From: Luidia sarsii
Taxonomy: Eukaryota > Echinodermata > Asteroidea > Paxillosida > Luidiidae
Direction: 5' to 3'
Assembly (NCBI GenBank): GCA_949987565.1
Contig: OX465104.1
Coordinates: forward strand, 2,987,474-3,051,473
Length of the DNA: 64,000 nucleotides
The position numbers and the translations under genes were made by a program. Below the pieces are notes generated by a model. The model had not been told where the DNA came from and did not search any database. It worked only from the letters and a program-made list of their open reading frames with translations. Shown here piece after piece: positions 36,401-49,000 of this stretch. The first letter of the stretch is position 1. Every line of letters begins with the position of its first letter.

Positions 36401-39400
36401 AAAGTGGATTTTGGTCAAGGTTAAATTTGTTAGGCTGAATGATCGGTTGCATCAATTAAATCGGGAACGCCTACATCCTCTGTAGAATCTTGTATTCTTT
36501 CAGATGATACCCAATTTAATAGGTTTAGGTGGAATGCGTAGGGTACACTCACTTTTCCAAAAGAGGAGTATTTGGAACTCTCAGGAAAATGTATATTAGC
36601 GTGTAGCGAGATTATGACCGAAAGTTGATTTCGGTCATTGTTAAATTTGTTAGGCTGAATGATCGGTTGCACCAATTAAATTGGGAACGCCTACATCCTC
36701 TGTAGAATTTTGTACTCTTTCAGATGATATCCAATTTAATTGGTTTTAGTGGAATGCGTAGGGTACACTCACTTTTCCAAAAGAGGAGTATTTGGAACTC
36801 TCAGGAAAATGTATATTAGCGTGTAGCGAGATTATGACCGAAAGTTGATTTCGGTCATTGTTAAATTTGTTAGGCTGAATGATCGGTTGCATCAATTAAA
36901 TCGGGAACGCCTACATCCTCTGTAGAATTTTGTACTCTTTCAGATGATATCCAATTTATTAGGTTTAGGTGGAATGCGTAGGGTACACTTACTTTTCCAA
37001 AAGAGGAGTATTTCTAGTTCTCAGCAAAATGCATATTAGCGTATAGCGAGATTTCGACCGAAAGTGGATTTTGGTCAAGGTTAAATTTGTTAGGCTGAAT
37101 GATCGGTTGCATCAATTAAATCGGGAACGCCTACATCCTCTGTAGAATCTTGTATTCTTTCAGATGATATCCAATTTAATAGGTTTAGGTGGAATGCGTA
37201 GGGTACACTCACTTTTCCAAAAGAGGAGTATTTGGAACTCTCAGGAAAATGTATATTAGCGTGTAGCGAGATTATGACCGAAAGTTGATTTCGGTCATTG
37301 TTAAATTTGTTAGGCTGAATGATCGGTTGCACCAATTAAATTGGGAACGCCTACATCCTCTGTAGAATTTTGTACTCTTTCAGATGATATCCAATTTATT
37401 AGGTTTAGGTGGAATGCGTAGGGTACACTTACTTTTCCAAAAGAGGAGTATTTCTAGTTCTCAGCAAAATGCATATTAGCGTATAGCGAGATTTCGACCG
37501 AAAGTGGATTTTGGTCAAGGTTAAATTTGTTAGGCTGAATGATCGGTTGCATCAATTAAATCGGGAACGCCTACATCCTCTGTAGAATCTTGTATTCTTT
37601 CAGATGATACCCAATTTAATAGGTTTAGGTGGAATGCGTAGGGTACACTCACTTTTCCAAAAGAGGAGTATTTGGAACTCTCAGGAAAATGTATATTAGC
37701 GTGTAGCGAGATTATGACCGAAAGTTGATTTCGGTCATTGTTAAATTTGTTAGGCTGAATGATCGGTTGCACCAATTAAATTGGGAACGCCTACATCCTC
37801 TGTAGAATTTTGTACTCTTTCAGATGGTATCCAATTTAATTGGTTTTAGTGGAATGCGTAGGGTACACTCACTTTTCCAAAAGAGGAGTATTTGGAACTC
37901 TCAGCAAAATGTATATTAGCGTATAGCGAGATTTCGACCGAAAGTGGATTTTGGTCAAGGTTAAATTTGTTAGGCTGAATGATCGGTTGCATCAATTAAA
38001 TCGGGAACGCCTACATCCTCTGTAGAATCTTGTATTCTTTCAGATGATACCCAATTTAATAGGTTTAGGTGGAATGCGTAGGGTACACTCACTTTTCCAA
38101 AAGAGGAGTATTTGGAACTCTCAGGAAAATGTATATTAGCGTGTAGCGAGATTATGACCGAAAGTTGATTTCGGTCATTGTTAAATTTGTTAGGCTGAAT
38201 GATCGGTTGCACCAATTAAATTGGGAACGCCTACATCCTCTGTAGAATTTTGTACTCTTTCAGATGATATCCAATTTAATTGGTTTTAGTGGAATGCGTA
38301 GGGTACACTCACTTTTCCAAAAGAGGAGTATTTCTAGTTCTCAGCAAAATGCATATTAGCGTATAGCGAGATTTCGACCGAAAGTGGATTTTGGTCAAGG
38401 TTAAATTTGTTAGGCTGAATGATCGGTTGCATCAATTAAATCGGGAACGCCTACATCCTCTGTAGAATCTTGTATTCTTTCTGATGATACCCAATTTAAT
38501 AGGTTTAGGTGGAATGCGTAGGGTACACTCACTTTTCCAAAAGAGGAGTATTTGGAACTCTCAGGAAAATGTATATTAGCGTGTAGCGAGATTATGACCG
38601 AAAGTTGATTTCGGTCATTGTTAAATTTGTTAGGCTGAATGATCGGTTGCACCAATTAAATTGGGAACGCCTACATCCTCTGTAGAATTTTGTACTCTTT
38701 CAGATGATATCCAATTTATTAGGTTTAGGTGGAATGCGTAGGGTACACTTACTTTTCCAAAAGAGGAGTATTTCTAGTTCTCAGCAAAATGCATATTAGC
38801 GTATAGCGAGATTTCGACCGAAAGTGGATTTTGGTCAAGGTTAAATTTGTTAGGCTGAATGATCGGTTGCATCAATTAAATCGGGAACGCCTACATCCTC
38901 TGTAGAATCTTGTATTCTTTCAGATGATACCCAATTTAATAGGTTTAGGTGGAATGCGTAGGGTACACTCACTTTTCCAAAAGAGGAGTATTTGGAACTC
39001 TCAGGAAAATGTATATTAGCGTGTAGCGAGATTATGACCGAAAGTTGATTTCGGTCATTGTTAAATTTGTTAGGCTGAATGATCGGTTGCACCAATTAAA
39101 TTGGGAACGCCTACATCCTCTGTAGAATTTTGTACTCTTTCAGATGATATCCAATTTAAGTGGTTTTAGTGGAATGCGTAGGGTACACTCACTTTTCCAA
39201 AAGAGGAGTATTTGGAACTCTCAGCAAAATGTATATTAGCGTATAGCGAGATTATTACCGAAAGTGGATTTCGGTCATTGTTAAATTTGTTAGGCTGAAT
39301 GATCGGTTGCATCAATTAAATCGGGAACGCCTACATCCTCTGTAGAATTTTGTACTCTTTCAGATGATATCCAATTTATTAGGTTTAGGTGGAATGCGTA

Positions 39401-42400
39401 GGGTACACTTACTTTTCCAAAAGAGGAGTATTTCTAGTTCTCAGCAAAATGCATATTAGCGTATAGCGAGATTTCGACCGAAAGTGGATTTTGGTCAAGG
39501 TTAAATTTGTTAGGCTGAATGATCGGTTGCATCAATTAAATCGGGAACGCCTACATCCTCTGTAGAATCTTGTATTCTTTCAGATGATACCCAATTTAAT
39601 AGGTTTAGGTGGAATGCGTAGGGTACACTCACTTTTCCAAAAGAGGAGTATTTGGAACTCTCAGGAAAATGTATATTAGCGTGTAGCGAGATTATGACCG
39701 AAAGTTGATTTCGGTCATTGTTAAATTTGTTAGGCTGAATGATCGGTTGCACCAATTAAATTGGGAACGCCTACATCCTCTGTAGAATTTTGTACTCTTT
39801 CAGATGATATCCAATTTAATTGGTTTTAGTGGAATGCGTAGGGTACACTCACTTTTCCAAAAGAGGAGTATTTGGAACTCTCAGCAAAATGTATATTAGC
39901 GTATAGCGAGATTTCGACCGAAAGTGGATTTTGGTCAAGGTTAAATTTGTTAGGCTGAATGATCGGTTGCATCAATTAAATCGGGAACGCCTACATCCTC
40001 TGTAGAATCTTGTATTCTTTCAGATGATATCCAATTTAATAGGTTTAGGTGGAATGCGTAGGGTACACTCACTTTTCCAAAAGAGGAGTATTTGGAACTC
40101 TCAGGAAAATGTATATTAGCGTGTAGCGAGATTATGACCGAAAGTTGATTTCGGTCATTGTTAAATTTGTTAGGCTGAATGATCGGTTGCACCAATTAAA
40201 TTGGGAACGCCTACATCCTCTGTAGAATTTTGTACTCTTTCAGATGATATCCAATTTATTAGGTTTAGGTGGAATGCGTAGGGTACACTTACTTTTCCAA
40301 AAGAGGAGTATTTCTAGTTCTCAGCAAAATGCATATTAGCGTATAGCGAGATTTCGACCGAAAGTGGATTTTGGTCAAGGTTAAATTTGTTAGGCTGAAT
40401 GATCGGTTGCATCAATTAAATCGGGAACGCCTACATCCTCTGTAGAATCTTGTATTCTTTCAGATGATACCCAATTTAATAGGTTTAGGTGGAATGCGTA
40501 GGGTACACTCACTTTTCCAAAAGAGGAGTATTTGGAACTCTCAGGAAAATGTATATTAGCGTGTAGCGAGATTATGACCGAAAGTTGATTTCGGTCATTG
40601 TTAAATTTGTTAGGCTGAATGATCGGTTGCACCAATTAAATTGGGAACGCCTACATCCTCTGTAGAATTTTGTACTCTTTCAGATGATATCCAATTTAAG
40701 TGGTTTTAGTGGAATGCGTAGGGTACACTCACTTTTCCAAAAGAGGAGTATTTGGAACTCTCAGCAAAATGTATATTAGCGTATAGCGAGATTATTACCG
40801 AAAGTGGATTTCGGTCATTGTTAAATTTGTTAGGCTGAATGATCGGTTGCATCAATTAAATCGGGAACGCCTACATCCTCTGTAGAATTTTGTACTCTTT
40901 CAGATGATATCCAATTTATTAGGTTTAGGTGGAATGCGTAGGGTACACTTACTTTTCCAAAAGAGGAGTATTTCTAGTTCTCAGCAAAATGCATATTAGC
41001 GTATAGCGAGATTTCGACCGAAAGTGGATTTTGGTCAAGGTTAAATTTGTTAGGCTGAATGATCGGTTGCATCAATTAAATCGGGAACGCCTACATCCTC
41101 TGTAGAATCTTGTATTCTTTCAGATGATACCCAATTTAATAGGTTTAGGTGGAATGCGTAGGGTACACTCACTTTTCCAAAAGAGGAGTATTTGGAACTC
41201 TCAGGAAAATGTATATTAGCGTGTAGCGAGATTATGACCGAAAGTTGATTTCGGTCATTGTTAAATTTGTTAGGCTGAATGATCGGTTGCACCAATTAAA
41301 TTGGGAACGCCTACATCCTCTGTAGAATTTTGTACTCTTTCAGATGATATCCAATTTAATTGGTTTTAGTGGAATGCGTAGGGTACACTCACTTTTCCAA
41401 AAGAGGAGTATTTGGAACTCTCAGCAAAATGTATATTAGCGTATAGCGAGATTTCGACCGAAAGTGGATTTTGGTCAAGGTTAAATTTGTTAGGCTGAAT
41501 GATCGGTTGCATCAATTAAATCGGGAACGCCTACATCCTCTGTAGAATCTTGTATTCTTTCAGATGATATCCAATTTAATAGGTTTAGGTGGAATGCGTA
41601 GGGTACACTCACTTTTCCAAAAGAGGAGTATTTGGAACTCTCAGGAAAATGTATATTAGCGTGTAGCGAGATTATGACCGAAAGTTGATTTCGGTCATTG
41701 TTAAATTTGTTAGGCTGAATGATCGGTTGCACCAATTAAATTGGGAACGCCTACATCCTCTGTAGAATTTTGTACTCTTTCAGATGATATCCAATTTATT
41801 AGGTTTAGGTGGAATGCGTAGGGTACACTTACTTTTCCAAAAGAGGAGTATTTCTAGTTCTCAGCAAAATGCATATTAGCGTATAGCGAGATTTCGACCG
41901 AAAGTGGATTTTGGTCAAGGTTAAATTTGTTAGGCTGAATGATCGGTTGCATCAATTAAATCGGGAACGCCTACATCCTCTGTAGAATCTTGTATTCTTT
42001 CAGATGATACCCAATTTAATAGGTTTAGGTGGAATGCGTAGGGTACACTCACTTTTCCAAAAGAGGAGTATTTGGAACTCTCAGGAAAATGTATATTAGC
42101 GTGTAGCGAGATTATGACCGAAAGTTGATTTCGGTCATTGTTAAATTTGTTAGGCTGAATGATCGGTTGCACCAATTAAATTGGGAACGCCTACATCCTC
42201 TGTAGAATTTTGTACTCTTTCAGATGATATCCAATTTAATTGGTTTTAGTGGAATGCGTAGGGTACACTCACTTTTCCAAAAGAGGAGTATTTGGAACTC
42301 TCAGCAAAATGTATATTAGCGTATAGCGAGATTATTACCGAAAGTGGATTTCGGTCATTGTTAAATTTGTTAGGCTGAATGATCGGTTGCATCAATTAAA

Positions 42401-43612
42401 TCGGGAACGCCTACATCCTCTGTAGAATCTTGTATTCTTTCAGATGATACCCAATTTAATAGGTTTAGGTGGAATGCGTAGGGTACACTCACTTTTCCAA
42501 AAGAGGAGTATTTGGAACTCTCAGGAAAATGTATATTAGCGTGTAGCGAGATTATGACCGAAAGTTGATTTCGGTCATTGTTAAATTTGTTAGGCTGAAT
42601 GATCGGTTGCATCAATTAAATCGGGAACGCCTACATCCTCTGTAGAATTTTGTATTCTTTCAGATGATATCCAATTTAATTGGTTTTAGTGGAATGCGTA
42701 GGGTACACTCACTTTTCCAAAAGAGGAGTATTTGGAACTCTCAGCAAAATGTATATTAGCGTATAGCGAGATTATTACCGAAAGTGGATTTCGGTCATTG
42801 TTAAATTTGTTAGGCTGAATGATCGGTTGCATCAATTAAATCGGGAACGCCTACATCCTCTGTAGAATTTTGTACTCTTTCAGATGATATCCAATTTATT
42901 AGGTTTAGGTGGAATGCGTAGGGTACACTTACTTTTCCAAAAGAGGAGTATTTCTAGTTCTCAGCAAAATGCATATTAGCGTATAGCGAGATTTCGACCG
43001 AAAGTGGATTTTGGTCAAGGTTAAATTTGTTAGGCTGAATGATCGGTTGCATCAATTAAATCGGGAACGCCTACATCCTCTGTAGAATCTTGTATTCTTT
43101 CAGATGATACCCAATTTAATAGGTTTAGGTGGAATGCGTAGGGTACACTCACTTTTCCAAAAGAGGAGTATTTGGAACTCTCAGCAAAATGTATATTAGC
43201 GTGTAGCGAGATTATGACCGAAAGTTGATTTCGGTCATTGTTAAATTTGTTAGGCTGAATGATCGGTTGCAACAATTAAATCGGGAACGCCTACATCCTC
43301 TGTAGAATTTTGTACTCCTTTAGATGATATCCAATTTAATAGGTTTTATTGAAATGCGTAGGGTACACTCACTTTTCCAAAAGAGGAGTATTTGGAACTC
43401 TCAGCAAAATGCATATTAGCGTATAGCGAGGATATGACCGAAAGTGGATTTTGGTCAAGGTTAAATTTGTTAGGCTGAATGATCGGTTGCATCAATTAAA
43501 TCGGGAACGCCTACATCCTCTGTAGAATCTTGTACTCTTTCAGATGATATCCAATTTATTAGGTTTAAGTGGAATGCGTAGGGTACACTCACTTTTCCAA
43601 AAGAGGAGTATT
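30409..43612 (-). repeat. 220-bp satellite, right array, inverted, about 60 units
   Basis: Reverse complement of the left-array monomer. Strings such as GGGTACACTCACTTTTCC and TTAAATTTGTTAGGCTGAAT repeat every 220 bp. From about 32.2 kb outward the units are nearly identical, with two- and three-unit higher-order periods. The inner 30.4-32.2 kb is more varied. An 81-codon open frame recurs every 440 or 660 bp by chance of composition. Confidence 0.97.
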
Positions 43613-43929
43613 CCAGATTCGTTTTATTTTGAAGTCAAATCCTGGAGATTCATTTTTTTCTGGAAAATATAGGTTTTTGTGAAAAAAAACCAAGTATTCA
43701 AGCTGATTGTGTATAGAAGCATGTTATCACAACGTTGCGGTACAATTTCTCTCTTATTTTTATTTTTAAACTATCAAAAACTCAATTCAAATATTGTGTG
43801 TCATTCATGGGACACCGTAGCGCTTTACTGGCAGGCCAGCCGAAATTCAGGCCCAAATTTAGGGCCAGGTTCAGTTTGGTCAATGCGTGTACGGTACAAA
43901 CGAACACAAAAATACTGGAAACACCCCTT

Positions 43930-44062
43930 ATCATGAACTGAAGCTGTTCCACTTTCTCTGCGTTTTTTCTCAGCTTCATTCGCATGAACTCGGCTTCGAT
44001 TGCGTGACGTAGGTCTCGTCTGTCATTCCCGTAAGTGGAGCTGTAATGTTTCCCCCCCGAAA
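43930..44062 (-). CDS. Possible exon of an unknown minus-strand gene
   Basis: An open stretch reads like ordinary protein: NDRRDLRHAIEAEFMRMK followed by LRKNAEKVEQLQFMIRG, charged and probably helical. It has no clear ATG at its start. A possible acceptor (GAGCAG) lies just upstream, and no strong donor is seen before the giant element begins. I do not recognise the family. It could equally be chance. Confidence 0.25.
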
Positions 44063-44066
44063 ACAA

Positions 44067-44990
44067 CCTGCTCTTCGAGTTTACATCATGACAATTAATT
44101 ATTTTTCAAATTGCGGTACCGCCTCCCTCCCGTGGTGTAGATTTGGGAATGTTTCCGGAAAAGGGGTTTGTTTGTAAACAGAAACCTGACTGAATTAATG
44201 GCCGTTGGTTTCCTGTTTGTCTGGCTTCCGTTTGTCCGCGGGAGTGTCATTTTCACCCTACGGCCGTGGAAGCAAATGGTTTTTGGTTTGTTTTCATTTG
44301 ATTTGGGTCTTGGACCTAATTTTAAGTGAACTTTATCAATCCATACAGACAATTGACACCCTGTACAAATCAAAGCATAAGGGACCCACAAGATTGAACA
44401 GTTTTGTTAAGATTTTTTTTTTTTTTTTTTTTTAGCAAGTGGTTGTGCCAGACACTGTTGTTTCTCTACATAATAATATAGTTGGTCTATTGTGGATTTA
44501 GGTTTTTTCCACCCTAGTTTTACAGTGAGGGTATTATCTCTACTTATTCCTCCATGATATTTTTAAACCAAAATCTTTCCCAGGATCAAAACGACAGGCC
44601 CTTCTAATTTTTGGATAAATCTTTGCATTTTGTATTAATTATATTGTCTTTGCCACATTGCTTGATCTCTCTCACCAGTCGTACAAGTCTGACTAAGGCA
44701 ATGGTTGTACTTCCATTTTCCCGTTTTTCCCTAATTTTTAAAAAAAAATTGGGGGGGGGGAGTGTGTTTCCCGACTGACCCTATTTTGACAGCACGTCAG
44801 TGCCACCCTATTTTTGGCGGCCCGACCAGTGATTTAATCAACGGTGATTAGATTGAATCAACCAACCCTGCATACATCATTCATGTAAAATCATGTTGAT
44901 GTTGGCTTGAGTATATAACATTTAACCTGTACATGACTCAGCATAAAAAATTAAAAAATCCTACCTATTTTCCGACGCTGTAATTATAAT
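44067..44990. other. Intergenic, little recognised
   Basis: Contains a T run near 44406-44432 and a family-C fragment near 44580. No gene was found between the giant element and SNX29. Confidence 0.5.
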
Positions 44991-45059
44991 ATCAGTGATA
45001 CACAAATGTTGCAAACTGCCTACTCAGTTACTGACTAAAATTCCAAAAAAAAAAATCAA

Positions 45060-45940
45060 ATCTCCAAAATTAGTGGGCCTGACATTTTCGATCCTAGCAG
45101 GACCTTTCTCAAAGGCAAACCTTTCTCAAAGGGGGATCTTTCTCAAAGGGGGATCTTTCTCAAAGGCAGACCTTTCTCAACGGTATACCTTTCTCAAAGG
45201 CAGACCTTTCTCAACGGTATACCTTTCTCAAAGGCAGACCTTTCTCAAAGGCAGACCTTTCTCAAAGGCAGACCTTTCTCAAAGGCAGACCTTTCTCAAA
45301 GGGGGATCTTTCTCAAAGGGGGATCTTTCTCAAAGGGGGATCTTTCTCAAAGGCAGACCTTTCTCAACGGTATACCTTTCTCAAAGGCAGACCTTTCTCA
45401 AAGGCAGACCTTTCTCAAAGGCAGACCTTTCTCAAAGGCAGACCTTTCTCAAAGGCAGACCTTTCTCAAAGGCAGGACCTTTCTCAAAGGCAGACCTTTC
45501 TCAAAGGCAGACCTTCTCAAAGGCAGACCTTTCTCAAAGGCAGACCTTTCTCAAAGGCAGACCTTTCTCAAAGGCAGACCTTTCTCAAAGGCAGGACCTT
45601 TCTCAAAGGCAGACCTTTCTCAAAGGCAGGACCTTTCTCAAAGGCAGACCTTTCTCAAAGGCAGGACCTTTCTCAAAGGCAGACCTTTCTCAAAGGCGGA
45701 CCTTTCTCAAAGGTATACCTTTCTCAAAGGCAGACCTTTCTCAAAGGCAGACCTTTCTCAAAGGCAGGACCTTCCTCAAAGGCAGACCTTTCTCAAAGGC
45801 AGACCTTTCTCAAAGGCGGACCTTTCTCAAAGGTATACCTTTCTCAAAGGCAGACCTTTCTCAAAGGCAGACCTTCCTCAAAGGCAGACCATTCTCAAAG
45901 GCAGACCTGCTAGAATCGAAACGTCAGGCCCACTCATTTT
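45060..45940. repeat. 17-bp tandem array (about 45-50 units) inside a family-C MITE
   Basis: The unit is CTTTCTCAAAGGCAGAC with variants carrying GGGGGAT or GGTATAC. The array is framed by the two inverted halves of the MITE, AGTGGGCCTGAC...TCCTAGCAGGACC on the left and CCTGCTAGAATCGAAACGTC with AGGCCCACT on the right. The 330-codon frame across it is an artefact of the repeat. Confidence 0.95.
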
Positions 45941-46054
45941 TAAGCTATGTAATATCAAGCGCAATTATTATTTTTGTTGGGGCCTAATGACAACCATTCA
46001 TTTTTCTACTTTCTCTTTCTCCTTACTTCAGGCAGCACTGAGGTGGGCAGGGCA

Positions 46055-49000
46055 ATGGAACACCTTCCACAGGAGAGGCAGCACCTGCTGGACAGGCTAC
46101 TGGATGCCGTCAAGCAGTGCCAGGTCCGCTTTGGCGGCCGGACCGAGCTGGCCACGGACAGTGACAGCCGCGTCTCCTGCCTGTGTGCCCAGTTTGAGGC
46201 CGTCCTGGTGCACGGACTGAAGCGTGGCATGGCCAATCCCCTGAATGCTCTCAAGTAAGTCTCTGCCTCTTTGCATCTCTGCCTCTCTCTGCCTGTCTGC
46301 CTGTCTGCCTCCATGCCTGTCTGCCTCTCTGCCTGTCTGTCTGTCTGCCTGTCTACCTGTCTACCTGTCTACCTGTCTGCCTGTCTGCCTGTCTGCCTCC
46401 ATGCCTGTCTGCTTCTTTGCATCTCTGTGCCTCTTTGCCTCTCTGCATCTCTGCCTCTCTGCCTCTCTGCCTCTCTGCCTCTCCGCCTCTCTTTGCCTCT
46501 CTGCCTCTCTGCCTCTCTGCCTCTCTGCCTCTCTGCCTCTCTGCCTCTTTGCATCTCTGTGCCTCTTTGCCTCTCTGCATCTCTGCCTCTCTGCCTCTCT
46601 GCCTCTCTGCCTCTCCGCCTCTCTTTGCCTCTCTGCCTCTCCGCCTCTCTGCATCTCTGCCTCTCTGCCTCTTTGCATCTCTGTGCCTCTTTGCATCTCT
46701 GCATCTCTGCATCTCTGCCTCTCTGCCTCTCTTTGCCTCTTTGCATCTTAACATCTCTGCTTCTCTGCCTCTCCCCTCTTTCCCTCTCTCCCTCTCTGCC
46801 TCTCTGCCTCTCTCTACCTTTCTGCCTCTCTGCCTCTTTCCCCCTCTCCCTCTCTGCCTCTGGTTCTCTGCCACTGCCTCTGCCTCTCTGCCTCCCTCTC
46901 TCCCTCTTTCTTGCCCCCTCCCTCCCTCCCTCCCCTCCCTCTCTCCTTCCCCCTCCCTTTATCTCCTCCCCCCCCCCCCCCCCCACCTCGCCCCTCTCCC
47001 CCCCCCCCTTCATCCCTTTCTCCCTCCTCTCTCTTCATATCAAAATTAAGATGAAAAGAGTTTTGTTTTCTGTGTGTGGGGGTGGTTGATCCCTGGTGAT
47101 TGACAGTAGATATAATGGTTCCTATTGCTTCTGACTGCAGGCAAATGACTGGCATCACCGTACCCAATTTACCACTGATGAGACCAGAGGGTGAACAAGG
47201 TAGGTGTATTTTGTTTTAAATACCATTTATCCAAATGCATCATTTTTCCGCAAAACTGTTACACATGACCCCATTTTGCCAGCCTTTGCACATTTCATTG
47301 AGATTTGCCCTGCTTGACGTGATCAACACTGAGTGCTCGGTGCTTTGCCCAATGCCCAATGGAAAAAATTCAGGTAGCGACTCCTGCTTTTTAGTGCAGA
47401 CGTCTGAACCACTTGACCACTGAGCTGGTCGAGGACCATAGTAATTACTTTGTTTTTGCTGTTCGAAGCCCAAATGGAAGTATTGTCTGCTTTGTGTACA
47501 TGTTTGTGATGGCTGAATAGATGATAATAATAAAAACTAGAGCTTCTATGTCCGTATGCAACAGAGCATAGGGCTTTCCCGCATATATCATGATTCAATC
47601 ACATTCTGCATTTCTGGCAAAATAAGTAAATGTAGGACCATCTTAGCATAAGGCTCTGTAACACTGTACAACATTGGTAAGATCGAAAAAGAGAAATGTT
47701 CACAGATTTACATGAAACTTATACAGTTTGAAGATGGTTATAGTAGAAACCTCTCACTGAAATATTTCTGCCTAAAATGTTGTATTTTGGGAGAATAAAT
47801 AAAAGAAATAGTTTACGTATCACCGAGATCTAAACTATTCTTCGGAACAGTACGCCGTTGAATGATGCATTTTCGCGAAACAAATGAAGCAGTTTTCACG
47901 ATTTTCTCGAGACTCGGTTGGCGGATTGAGCTGAAATTTTCACAGGTGTTCTATTTAATGCATATGTTGGATCAGACAATGTATGGATGCTATTCTTTGA
48001 CCTCGACCAATGTTGTGTAGGGGCTTTAAAGGCCCTGTACACCATTGCAATAGACCACTGCAGCTCAGTCCAGCATATAGTTGTCCAAATGGCCTTTGGG
48101 CAAGGTCATCAAACTAAAGGGCTAGACCATGGTATGTGTGTTTGACACTTACAGGTTGTCTGTGTCAGAAGTCTTGCTAGATACCCTCCATGCCTAACAC
48201 ACACACATATTTTGTGCACAAAGTCTATGGGACTCGATTATAATATTAAAAAAATCCTAAAAATAAAAATCAGAACAACAACAATAGCTTTTCCGCTTCG
48301 CTGAAGTGGCGGAAAAGGCAATAATTTTTTTTTTTGCGTCGCTGGTCGTCTTGCGATTGATCGTAAAGTTACAATGAGTTACAAATCAATCACTGCTGCT
48401 ACAACAGATTCCTAAGATAATTGAGTACTTGACATAGGTCATACATGTATGCATACAGGAGAAATGTGACCCGGCACAGCGACATGAGGAATATCCCACC
48501 AAAACATTTTTCGAGTAAACAACGCCTAAAGTTATTAAAGTATCTTCACAATTCGATTAAAAATCTTTTTTTTTTTTTTTTTTTTTTTCGGAAAGTTAAT
48601 GTATTGGAGGAAATTTGGATATCATTTGAAAGCTAATGGTACACTCTTTCACATCATTAGAAAATCTCAAAATCTCAAAAGTTGGGGTTATTTCTCATTA
48701 TGATGTGCTGGGTCACAAATGTCCTAAACCCATGCTTGTTCTGTGTTCTGGTTTTGCATTCTGGTGTGGGGACCGTCCAGTGCTGTTCTGGCCCGTCGTC
48801 CGCGAGAGCCTGACCAAGCACGAGCTACAGCGCTACATGGGCCTAAAGCACATCAGCTCGGACGGAGGGCGGGCTCGGGCCTGGCTACGTAGCACCCTGA
48901 ACGAACACTCCCTGGAACGATACCTCCACGCTCTCCTCGGCATGCCGGATATGCTCAAGTAAGCCCCCCCCTCCCCTTCCTTGCCTTTCCCCCAAGGATG

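Larger units (their letters stand above)
20153..43898. mobile_element. Giant foldback element with satellite-bearing inverted arms, ~23.7 kb
   Basis: The outer ~290 bp on each side (about 20153-20436 and 43613-43898) are inverted copies of each other. Shared strings include CTGAACCTGGCCCTAAATTT, AAAGCGCTACGGTGTCCCAT and CCAGATTCGTTTTATTTTG with their reverse complements. On both sides the unique cap joins the satellite at the same base (CGAATCTGG to AATACTCCTCTTTT). Inside, a forward array, a spacer and an inverted array follow. No transposase frame was seen. Foldback elements of Drosophila and sea urchin TU elements also have long inverted ends built of tandem repeats, but this is far larger. 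The outer limits are approximate, and no target duplication could be fixed. Confidence 0.8.

Noticed and set aside
32251..43275. Twenty-two copies of an 81-codon minus-strand frame
   Set aside because: The frame crosses the satellite unit border and follows its 220-bp period. No start context, and variation is not codon-like.
20437..43612. Centromeric CENP-B box
   Set aside because: No match to the TTCGnnnnAnnCGGG pattern was found in the monomer.
44995..45987. 330-codon LSQRQTFLKG-type frame
   Set aside because: Caused by the 17-bp array in the MITE.
46245..47089. Leu/Ser/Cys-rich and Arg/Glu-rich frames
   Set aside because: GCCTCTCT microsatellite translated in several frames. The true exon ends at 46254.
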